A stretch of DNA of 64,000 nucleotides from contig OZ246894.1 in assembly GCA_965231925.1 (NCBI GenBank), positions 1,860,001-1,924,000 of the forward strand. Direction: 5' to 3'. The DNA is from Poriferisodalis sp965231925 (GTDB lineage Bacteria > Actinomycetota > Acidimicrobiia > Acidimicrobiales > Poriferisodalaceae). This document shows positions 50,888-57,994 of the stretch, piece after piece; within the stretch, counting starts at the first letter, position 1, and every line of letters begins with the position of its first letter. The position numbers and the translations under genes are program-made. Under the pieces are notes generated by a model that saw only the letters and a program-made list of their open reading frames with translations, did not search any database and had not been told where the DNA came from.

Positions 50888-52911
50888 TCAGCAGGGACGG
50901 GGGTAGGTGGGGTGCAGGTGGCGTTGGCCGGCGCCGAAGAAATTCTCCCGGAAGGTCGAGCCCTCGTAGCCGGTGCGAAACCGGCCTCGCCGTTGGAGCT
51001 CGGGCACCAGCAAGTCGACCACTTGAGTGAACCCCCAGGGGACCGGAGCCGTCGTCACATGCTGAAGCCGTCGACGCCGGTGGTCTCGATGAATGCCTCC
51101 ATCTGATCGGCGACGCCGGCCGGCGAACCCACGAATCCCAGCCCGCCGGCGGTCTCCGAGAGCCGTCGGGCGACATCGCCGACGGTCCAGATCCGCCCGG
51201 GGTCTTCCAATTTCCAGCGCTCGACCTGGGTGCGGATCGCGTTCGCCTCGATGTCATCGATCGGTGTGTCGGGCGGGTGACCGCCCAAGTCGATGCCCGT
51301 CCAGCCGCCGTACAGAGCGAGGTAGCCGTCGACGGAGAACAGCCGTGACCACTCGTCGCGCATCTCCCGGGCTTCGGCATCGGTCTCGGCAACCACTACC
51401 CGCGCCACCTGCAGGGCCCTGATCTGTTCGGGATCGCGGCCCGCCGCTGCGGCACGTTCGCGCAGCGATGCCACCACGGCGGCACCCCGCTCGTTGCCAG
51501 GAACCGACATGAAGACGACCTCGCCCGTGTTCGCCGCGAACTCGACACCGCGTGCCGAGTTGCCCGCCTCATACAGCACGGGAGTGCGCTGGGGGGAGGG
51601 CTCGACCATGTGGGGGCCTTCGACCGTGAACCATTCGCCGGCGTGGTTGATCTCGTGCACTTTGGCCGGGTCGGTGAACGTGTCGGCCTCGGCATCGAGA
51701 ACGACGGCACCGTCTTCCCAGCTCTGCTCCCACAGCTTCAGGCAGACATCGACGTACTCGTCGGCCCGGTCGTAGCGAGCGTCGTGGGGCAGGATCTCGC
51801 CGAGCCCTTGACGCTCGGCATCTGACAGGTGACGAGGTCACGATGTTCCAGCCGACACGGCCGTACCGAGTGAGGTAGCCGTCGAGGGTCGAGAACAGCC
51901 GAGACCACTCGTGGTACGGAGCGTCCCGTGGCTGGTCGACATCGGTCACGGCGAAACTGAGATGCTCCGTACACGCCGCCAGCGCGGGGATCAGCAACGT
52001 GGGATCGATGCCGGGAATGCTGGAGCCGCGTTCGCGCAGGCCATGCCACCGCGGCTCGCCCCGTAGACGTCGTAGGTGCCCAACACGTCGGCGAAGAAGA
52101 TCCACATCGCCCGTGTTCAGCCACGAACTCGACACCGGGTGCGCACGAGGTGCCTGCCATACAGCGAAGCGTCCGAGTACGCTGGGGGGACGTCTCGTCC
52201 ATGCGGGGTGCCTTCGACCGTGAACCATTCGCCGGCGTGGTTGATCTCGATGCATTGGCCGGGTCGGTGAACGTGTCGGCCTCGGCATCGAGAACGACGG
52301 CCCCGTCTTCCCAGCTCTGCTCCCACAGCTTCAGGCAGACATCGACGTACTCGTCGGCCCGGTCGTAGCGGCGTCGTGGGGCAGGATCTCGCCGAGTCCT
52401 TGACGCTCGGCATCTGACAGGTACGAGGTCACGATGTTCCAGCCGACACGGCCGCCGGTGAGCTGGTCGAGATGTCGAGAACAGCCGAGCCGTGTGGTAC
52501 GGAGCGTGGTGGCTGGTCGACATGGTCACGGCGAAACCGAGATGCTCCGTACACGCCGCCAGCGCGGGGATCAGCAACGTGGGGTCGATGCCGGGAATCT
52601 GGACTGCACCGCGCAGGCCAGCCTCGCGGCTCGCCCCATAGACGTCGTAGGTGCCCAACACGTCGGCGAAGAAGATCCCGTCGAAGCAGCCACGCTCCAG
52701 GGTGCGCACGAGGTCGTTGCCACCAGTTCAAGGTCCGGTACCCCCACGACGTCTCGTCCGCGGGGTGCTTCCACATGCCCTTGATCTGATGATTCGGAGA
52801 TGCCTGGGTGTCAGCCAGGCGCTCACCGGATGCGATCTCGAGGCCGTTGCGCGTTCCGGTGGTCGCCGAATTGCTCGACATGGAGCGCCGACTCGCACAG
52901 AGCTGCGACAT
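50888..52911 (-). pseudogene. NtaA/SnaA-type FMN monooxygenase, frameshifted and internally duplicated
   Basis: The locus can be pieced together as one nitrilotriacetate-monooxygenase-component-A-type luciferase-like protein: N-terminus NHQIKGMWKHPADETSWGY, then RTLERGCFDGIFFADVLGTYDVYG, IPGIDPTLLIPALAACTEHLGFAVT, RVGWNIVTS, ADEYVDVCLKLWEQSWEDGAV, EWFTVEGPHMVEPSPQRTPVLYEAGNS and finally VPELQRRGRFRTGYEGST to TGA 50888-50890. Many frame changes are needed, and the central part occurs twice (51616-52103 and 52210-52678). The protein would use FMNH2 and O2. As written the gene cannot make a normal enzyme. Confidence 0.8.
51616..52678. repeat. Imperfect tandem duplication with chimeric junction
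   Basis: Segment 51616-52103 (488 bp) recurs at 52210-52678 (469 bp), an offset of 594 bp, with scattered indels. The junction 52104-52209 interleaves bases from two different parts of the gene: the KHPADETSWGY-encoding N-terminal stretch and the GPHMVEPSPQRTP-encoding middle stretch. Such an average of two sequences is not produced by simple duplication and suggests a mis-assembled or mis-polished repeat. Confidence 0.75.
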
Positions 52912-53012
52912 CTGGTGTCAGAGCCAGGCATGCCCGAACGCGGTTCGCCGATATCGAAGCCGGTCGGCATGCCAGCCGATCGTGCGCGCGTAGACAACTC
53001 CTTTCGGTGGCG

Positions 53013-53429
53013 TCAGGCCCAGCCGAGCTGTTGCAGTGCGACGCCCGAGTGCCAGATCTTGGTCATGTGGGCGATCTTGTCGCCCTCGAAGCGCATGTCG
53101 TACACGTAGTCCGAGCTGACCGACTTGCCTGTCGGCGGCACTGGTCCGCCCTCGCCGGTGTGGGTGGCGTTGAACACGGCGTAGGCCAGGACGCTGTTGT
53201 GCTCGGTGTCGACGGCCCACGACTTCAGGTCGTAGGAGCCGTCTTCGAGAATCGTCAGCGTGGCCTTCATCCACTCGGCGTACGAGCGCAGGTCGGTGAT
53301 GTCGCCGATCGCTTCGGACTGAGCGGCGAAGGACGCGTCGGGCGTGCAGTACTGGGCACAACCGTCCCAGCCTTGGCCGGTCTCGCACGCGTCGAAAAAT
53401 GCGGCGGCCGTCTCGTTCATCTGTGACAT
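53013..53429 (-). CDS. SnoaL-like / NTF2-fold protein
   Basis: 138 residues. TAAAFFDACETGQGWDGCAQYCTPDASFAAQSEAIGDITDLRSYAEWMK is a SnoaL-like start, and SSDYVYDMRFEGDKIAHMTKIWHSGVALQQLGWA is the characteristic C-terminal strand pair. Likely an isomerase, hydratase or carrier-like protein. It is upstream of the NtaA-type locus on the same strand (101 bp), so they may be co-transcribed. Confidence 0.82.
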   Translation of the reverse strand: MSQMNETAAAFFDACETGQGWDGCAQYCTPDASFAAQSEAIGDITDLRSYAEWMKATLTILEDGSYDLKSWAVDTEHNSVLAYAVFNATHTGEGGPVPPTGKSVSSDYVYDMRFEGDKIAHMTKIWHSGVALQQLGWA

Positions 53430-53623
53430 CTGGTGTCCCCTCAGTTGCAGGCTCTATGGCCCTAGCGAAGCCTGTCAGACAGGGTCGGACATGTCCATGC
53501 CGCGCTGCGAGCGCTCGAGCTCAACTGTGTGCGAGCAGGCGGAGTCGGCGCCGGTCACCGTACTGCGGTTCGCCACAGATTCGACTACCCGGCGACGTGG
53601 CAGGTTCGGAGTACCGTGGGTTC

Positions 53624-53803
53624 ATGACGCGACGGGTGTGGACCGCAGCGGAGCTTGAGGCGATGGCCCCTTCTGAGGTTGACGCCATTTTCGAAGACAG
53701 CATCATCTGGGACGTTGTCGATGCCCCGCAAGACCTGTTGGCCCGGTCCCGTGAGCGGGTGATGCGTCGGATCGACGAAACTGAGTCGACTCAGCAAGAT
53801 TGA
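53624..53803 (+). CDS. Small acidic protein, first gene of a two-gene module
   Basis: 59 residues, acidic and helical: TAAELEAMAPSEVDAIFEDSIIWDVVDAPQDLLARSRERVMRRIDETEST. No family recognised. Its stop codon overlaps the TTG start of the next gene (TTGA). Size, acidity and coupling are what one expects of an antitoxin or a small partner protein. Unknown function. Confidence 0.6.
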   Translation: MTRRVWTAAELEAMAPSEVDAIFEDSIIWDVVDAPQDLLARSRERVMRRIDETESTQQD

Positions 53804-54105
53804 CTGATCGTCGCGAGGTTAGGGCCACCTACGGATTCTTTGAGGACCTAGACCGTCAACTGAGCCCAGAGCGAGGTCCGAACGGTGAGCCATCAACCGC
53901 GGACTTCCAAACCATCGAATTGCTGCGCATAGTCGATCGGTTCGCCGAACAATTCGACGACCTGCCGGTCATTCCCGATCGCCCGGACTACCGGGTTCTG
54001 ATATCCAGCGGTGTACTCGTGCGGGCGTTAAGCGTGGTCGGCCAGCTTGCAGCTGACGGTGCGATCGAGTTGGTCTCGATTGACATCGATCTCGATTGGC
54101 ACTAG
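53800..54105 (+). CDS. Uncharacterised protein, second gene of a two-gene module
   Basis: 101 residues from TTG 53800. The first half has a helix (YGFFEDLDRQLSPERG) and IELLRIVDRFAEQFDDLP. The second half is beta-rich: YRVLISSGVLVRALSVVGQLAADGAIELVSIDIDLDW, four short strands reminiscent of RelE/ParE or other small toxin folds. No catalytic residue stands out and I do not recognise the family. Translationally coupled to the 59-residue protein upstream. Confidence 0.6.
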   Translation: MTDRREVRATYGFFEDLDRQLSPERGPNGEPSTADFQTIELLRIVDRFAEQFDDLPVIPDRPDYRVLISSGVLVRALSVVGQLAADGAIELVSIDIDLDWH

Positions 54106-54113
54106 CTGTGCGG

Positions 54114-54521
54114 TCACTCGTGGAAGATGGCGCTCGTCGGTGTGATGCGGATGACCGTGCGCTTCTGCTCATTCAGCATTGGCATGATGCCCGACGGATC
54201 GGGCCGTTCGTTGCCTGTCAGCCGGGCGAAGACATCGGCCGTGAGCTCGGCGCGCAGCGGGTCCTCCGAGATGGCCTCGGCTGTGCCATAGACCACCAGA
54301 TGGACCCGGCCGTCGGGTACGCACAGACTCACTGACGGCTGGCGCACGGAGTTGTGCCACTTGGCCGTGAAGCTCTTGGCCGAGATCACGATGCGGCCTT
54401 CGTCGTCGACGACATAGCCGATCATTGATTGTTGCGGCGAACCGTCGGTTCGACCCGTCGCCAAGATGGCCCAAACGCGTTCCGCGAGGAAGCCGGACTG
54501 CTGTTCATCAAGCACTGTCAT
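54114..54521 (-). CDS. PPOX-class F420/flavin-dependent split-barrel protein
   Basis: 135 residues. LAERVWAILATGRTDGSPQQSMIGYVVDDEGRIVISAKSFTAKWHNSVRQPSVSLCV is the split-beta-barrel flavin/F420-binding pattern (T-x-x-x-D-G-x-P...). The C-terminus PMLNEQKRTVIRITPTSAIFHE completes the barrel. Actinobacterial members reduce or bind F420, biliverdin or other ligands. Last gene of an AhpD-FAH-PPOX run on the minus strand. Convergent with the two-gene module, 8 bp apart. Confidence 0.85.
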   Translation of the reverse strand: MTVLDEQQSGFLAERVWAILATGRTDGSPQQSMIGYVVDDEGRIVISAKSFTAKWHNSVRQPSVSLCVPDGRVHLVVYGTAEAISEDPLRAELTADVFARLTGNERPDPSGIMPMLNEQKRTVIRITPTSAIFHE

Positions 54522-54556
54522 GCGTCGTAGCTCCTTTTTGACTGCTGGACCGCACG

Positions 54557-55438
54557 TCAGCGCGGCGGGAAATTCGGGGTCGGGTGCCCGTGGTCGGATA
54601 TCCGCACGCAGCGGTTGGTCATGGTGCCGACGCCCTCGACCGTTGTCGTGATGACGTCACCGTCGGCAAGGAACAACCCCTGAACAGCGCCGATGCCCTC
54701 GGGTGTGCCCGAGAAGATCACGTCGCCGGTCTGCAGCGTCGTGATGCGCGACAAGTAAGCGACCAGCGTCGGAATCGAGAACATCAGGCTGGCCGTCGTG
54801 TCGTTCTGGCGCTCCTCGCCGTTGATGTGGGTGGAAACGCGCACTGAGTCGAGATCGGCGAACGAGTCTGTCGAGACGAGCACCGGTCCAATCGGACCAA
54901 AGGTGTCGAACGACTTGCCGAGATCGAAGTGCGGCGGCTTTGACGCCATCTGCATGCCACGGTCGGAAACATCCTGGCCGGCGGTGAGCCCGGCTACGTG
55001 ATTCCAGGCATCGGCTTCGTCGATGTCTTTGCCACCAGGGCCGATGACGACGACAATCTCTCCCTCGTAATCGACCCGCTCGCTGCGCAGCTCAACGTCG
55101 TCGTTGGGCCCGACGATGCACGAGGGGAACTTGGTGAACACCAGCGGTGCGGTGGGGACCGTCATGTTGGCTTCAGCAGCGTGGGACCGGTAGTTGAGTC
55201 CGATCCCGTAGGAGTTGCGTGGCGTCGGCACTGGCGCGTGCAGAACGGCGTCGGCAAGCGAACCGGTCGGTTGATGAGCACTGAGCCCGGTCGTCAGCTC
55301 AGCGAGCTAGTCGGCGGATTCGAGCGCTCCCATCGGATCACTTCCCAGCGACCCTTGCGAGACGGCCTCGAGGTCGTAGTACTCGTCGCCTGCCACGAGC
55401 GCAGCGCGACCGGAAATGTTGGCGAGCGTGAAGGGCAT
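54557..55438 (-). pseudogene. Fumarylacetoacetate hydrolase family protein with in-frame amber codon
   Basis: From ATG 55438 the frame reads MPFTLANISGRAALVAG and continues to ESAD, then TAG (55307-55309, codon 44), then LAELTTGLSAHQ... into the intact FAH domain: SYGIGLNYRSHAAEANM, FTKFPSCIVGPNDDVEL, DYEGEIVVVIG (metal Glu) and FSGTPEGIGAVQG. The N-terminal 43 codons are plainly part of the same protein, so a nonsense change or base error interrupts it. A shorter product could start at 55231. FAH enzymes hydrolyse C-C bonds in ring-cleavage products. Confidence 0.75.
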
Positions 55439-55448
55439 CTGCCGCTCC

Positions 55449-56036
55449 CTAGGCGTGTCGGCCGATTTGCCAGCCGAGGCCGCTCAGGTGTTCGCTGCCG
55501 AACTCGCTGGGCTCTGATTCGAGCTGCGTGGCCATGGTGTCGTTCCAGCGGTTCAGGTAGCCGAACAGCGCGCACACAGCCACAATTGCGACGATCTGCT
55601 CCTCGCTGTAGTGCTTGCGGCACTCCTCAAAGTCTTCGGCGGTGGCGGCATTCGGGCTCGAACCGGAGTGGAAAGCCAGCCGCAGCGCGGCCCGCTCGGC
55701 ATCGGTGAAGAGGTCCGACGTCTCGAACTCCCACACGGCGGCGACCTTCGCGGGGTCGGACCCCTGGTTGGCGGCGGTTGCGCCAGTGTGCGCTTGGCAA
55801 TAGCGGCAGCCGTTCGCGGCGCTTGCGGCGTGAGAGACGAGGTTCTTCAGCTCGCCGTCAATGACCGGGTTCTGAAGAACGGCGCCGCCGAGTGCCAAGA
55901 ATCCGCCCAGGATTTCGGGCACGTGTCCCATCGTGAAGAGCGATGTGGGGAGGAATCCCATGTTCTCGTCGACTCTGCTGAAGATCTCCTCGAACTGGGG
56001 GAGGTCTTCGCGAGCAAATGGTTGGACGTTTGGCAT
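55449..56036 (-). CDS. AhpD-like carboxymuconolactone-decarboxylase-family protein
   Basis: 195 residues. The thiol-redox motif AANGCRYCQAHTGATA (C-x-x-C-x-x-H) near residue 75 matches AhpD-like alkylhydroperoxidases. GFLPTSLFTMGHVPEILGGFLALGGAVLQN precedes it and the C-terminal helix carries CALFGYLNRWNDTMA. It has a ribosome-binding GGAG ahead of ATG 56036. Co-directional with the FAH gene (10 bp gap) and divergent from gntR, with the ATTTCG palindrome in the shared promoter region. Confidence 0.88.
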   Translation of the reverse strand: MPNVQPFAREDLPQFEEIFSRVDENMGFLPTSLFTMGHVPEILGGFLALGGAVLQNPVIDGELKNLVSHAASAANGCRYCQAHTGATAANQGSDPAKVAAVWEFETSDLFTDAERAALRLAFHSGSSPNAATAEDFEECRKHYSEEQIVAIVAVCALFGYLNRWNDTMATQLESEPSEFGSEHLSGLGWQIGRHA

Positions 56037-56071
56037 GTTCGCTCCTTTGCCGGATACAACTTAGGTCAGAA

Positions 56072-56081
56072 ATTTCGAAAT
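56072..56081. promoter_or_regulatory. ATTTCGAAAT palindrome between ahpD-like and gntR genes
   Basis: A perfect 10-bp palindrome 35 bp upstream of the AhpD-like start and about 80 bp upstream of gntR. Similar sequences occur in the promoters at 33853, 35891 and 56909. Candidate operator for the adjacent GntR protein. Confidence 0.45.
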
Positions 56082-56159
56082 GTCAAGTGTTGTGCGAGAT
56101 TTCTTGGTAAAGCAGGCTGGCTCTGTCCGTTTCGCCTTTGTGCGGCTACTGTTGTGGTC

Positions 56160-56858
56160 ATGGCGTCGACAACTGCTACCCGCGGCGAAGAGGTGTATCA
56201 GCGCATGCGCAGCGACATCGTCGCCGGCGAATTCCGACCGGGATCCAAACTCCGGTTCGCAATGCTGACCGGACGTTACGAATCGAGTGCGAGCGTCATC
56301 CGTGAAGGTTTGGCCCGCTTGGTAGAGCAGGGGCTCGTGCTCTCGGAGCCACAACAGGGCTACCGGGTTGCGCCCGTTTCGATCCGCGACCTCAAAGACC
56401 TCACGTTGGCAAGATGTGCCGTCGAATCCCAGGCGCTCAGGCTCTCGCTCGAACACGGTGACCTCGCTTGGGAGTCATCGCTCGTCGCGGCGATTCATGC
56501 CTTGGAGCGAACGCCGGTGGGTTCGAGACCTTCCTCGGGTGATCCGTGGCCGGTAGTCCATCGGCGCTTTCACGAGATCCTGCTCGAGGGCTGCCCCTCA
56601 CAGCGCCTGATCAACACGGCCCTCGGGCTGCGTGACGCAGGGGAGCTCTACCGGCGCTGGTCCGTTCCGGCCGACGACAACGGGAATCGCGACCTCAACC
56701 AAGAGCATCGAGCAATCGCCGACGCAGCGATCAACCGCGACGCCGAATCGGCATGCAGCCTCTTGGAGGAACACCTCAATCTCACCGCACGCCTGCTCGT
56801 CGAACGAGGCTTGCAAGAGGGATTCCTCGAGGATTCGGAGCTGATCGAGAGCGGCTGA
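56160..56858 (+). CDS. GntR-family (FadR-subfamily-like) transcriptional regulator
   Basis: 232 residues. The winged-helix N-terminus is GEEVYQRMRSDIVAGEFRPGSKLRFAMLTGRYESSASVIREGLARLVEQGLVLSEPQQGYRV over residues 9-71. The helical FCD-type ligand domain follows, with metal/ligand histidines in VVHRRFHEILLEG and LNQEHRAIADAAINRD. Probably represses the transporter or the FAH/AhpD operon until a carboxylate inducer binds. A deleted paralogue is found at 33894. Confidence 0.9.
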   Translation: MASTTATRGEEVYQRMRSDIVAGEFRPGSKLRFAMLTGRYESSASVIREGLARLVEQGLVLSEPQQGYRVAPVSIRDLKDLTLARCAVESQALRLSLEHGDLAWESSLVAAIHALERTPVGSRPSSGDPWPVVHRRFHEILLEGCPSQRLINTALGLRDAGELYRRWSVPADDNGNRDLNQEHRAIADAAINRDAESACSLLEEHLNLTARLLVERGLQEGFLEDSELIESG

Positions 56859-56908
56859 GCAATCCAGCCCGTCGACTAGCACGGTCCAAATGTCGTAGTA
56901 TCACGTAG

Positions 56909-56919
56909 ATATCGAAAAT
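56909..56919. promoter_or_regulatory. ATTTCG-like motif in the ABC-transporter promoter
   Basis: ATATCGAAAAT lies in an AT-rich stretch (56885-56935) 31 bp upstream of the SBP remnant. Related to the palindrome at 56072; candidate GntR site. The start codon at 56951 has a GGAGGG ribosome-binding site. Confidence 0.35.
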
Positions 56920-56950
56920 ACGTTGCGTTACCGAATTCGCGGAGGGTGAC

Positions 56951-57037
56951 ATGCGGTTCCGCAAACTGTTGGCGGACGACGCAGCCGCTGACGAGGCCTA
57001 CGACATCGGCATTCGCGGCGTCGCGCCGAAGTCATAG
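56951..57037 (+). pseudogene. 28-codon remnant of the transporter's substrate-binding protein
   Basis: A promoter-like AT-rich region and a good ribosome-binding site lead into MRFRKLLA, like the start of a lipoprotein signal peptide. The frame then goes through DDAAADEA to IGIRGVAPKS and a stop. The tail resembles the end of the intact binding protein at 36041 (...MGIRGLRVKS). So the start and end of an SBP gene are joined with the middle (about 500 codons) missing, exactly where an SBP gene is expected in this operon. Confidence 0.6.
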
Positions 57038-57049
57038 GTCGTCACACCG

Positions 57050-57994
57050 TTGGTCCGAACGTTCGCGTACCGGCTGGCCGCGGCAGTACCTCTCGCTGTA
57101 CTGGTCTCATTCCTGGCCTTCGGGCTGGTCCATCTGATACCCGGCTCGGCATCTGAGACCATCCTGGGCGACGGCGCCACGCCGGAGGCGGTGGCCGAGC
57201 TGGACCGGCAGCTCGGCCTGGACCGCCCATTGCATGAGCAGTACTGGAACTGGGTCACCGACGCTGTCCGGGGAGACCTTGGCAGGTCCGTCATTACGTC
57301 CCGGCATGTCAGCGACACGCTGATCGAGCGGTATCCGGTGACGCTGTCCGTAGCAGGCGGCGGGTTGCTGGTGGCGGTCGCCATCGGCGTGGCCGGCGGC
57401 ACGGTGGCCGCGCTGCGGCAGGGTCGGCTCACCGATCGCCTGATCTCGCTGGGGACAGCGACCGGTTTGGCCGTGCCCAACTTCTGGGTTGCCGTGCTGC
57501 TCGCGTTCTATGTCGGTGTGCAGCTGGGGTGGCTTCCTGCAGTCGGCTACGTCGGCCCCACCGAGAGCCTGTTCGAGTGGGTCAAGCACCTGATCATGCC
57601 GTCGATTGCGCTCGGTCTCGGTTCCGCGGCGGTCGTGGCGCGGCAGATGCGCGGCGGGTTGCTCGATGTGCTGGATCGCCCCTACATCACGGCGGCACGC
57701 GCCAAGGGCTTGCGATACCGGCGAGTCGTGGTGGTCCATGCCATGAAGAACGCGTTCATTCCCGTGGTCACCGTGATCGGGTTCCAAGCATCAGTGATGC
57801 TGGGCGGGGCGGTACTGGTCGAGTTGATCTTCGGCATGCCAGGGATCGGCGTGCAAGTCGTCGGTGCCGTGCTTTCTCAGGACCTACCCGTGGTTCAGGG
57901 CGTGGTCATGGTGGCTTCGCTGACGGTCATCGTCATGAACGTTCTGATCGACATGTCCTACGCCTATTTCGATCCCCGAGTGCGGCTGGCATGA
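57050..57994 (+). CDS. Dpp/Opp-type ABC transporter permease (DppB-like)
   Basis: 314 residues, TTG start 12 bp after the SBP remnant. Six transmembrane helices, the first at 8-28 (LAAAVPLAVLVSFLAFGLVHL). The family extracellular segment PGSASETILGDGATPEAVAELDRQLGLDRPLHEQY lies at 31-65 and the cytoplasmic EAA loop at DRPYITAARAKGLRYRRVVVVHAMKNAFIPV near 212. FGMPGIGVQVVGAVLSQD near 262 is characteristic of DppB. It overlaps the next gene by 4 bases (ATGA). Confidence 0.93.
   Translation: MVRTFAYRLAAAVPLAVLVSFLAFGLVHLIPGSASETILGDGATPEAVAELDRQLGLDRPLHEQYWNWVTDAVRGDLGRSVITSRHVSDTLIERYPVTLSVAGGGLLVAVAIGVAGGTVAALRQGRLTDRLISLGTATGLAVPNFWVAVLLAFYVGVQLGWLPAVGYVGPTESLFEWVKHLIMPSIALGLGSAAVVARQMRGGLLDVLDRPYITAARAKGLRYRRVVVVHAMKNAFIPVVTVIGFQASVMLGGAVLVELIFGMPGIGVQVVGAVLSQDLPVVQGVVMVASLTVIVMNVLIDMSYAYFDPRVRLA

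Noticed and set aside
52728..52997. Minus-strand frame beginning MPTGFDIGEPRSGMPG as a separate gene upstream of the NtaA-type locus
   Set aside because: It soon overlaps the recognisable monooxygenase N-terminus in another frame and shows no family features of its own.
53430..53623. Possible coding or RNA element in the 194-bp gap between the SnoaL-like gene and the two-gene module
   Set aside because: No ribosome-binding site, conserved frame or stable hairpin was found; it is probably the divergent promoter region.
55307..55309. TAG in the FAH gene as a pyrrolysine codon
   Set aside because: The position is in a non-conserved N-terminal linker, no pyrrolysine machinery is expected in this type of organism, and a point error or nonsense mutation is simpler.
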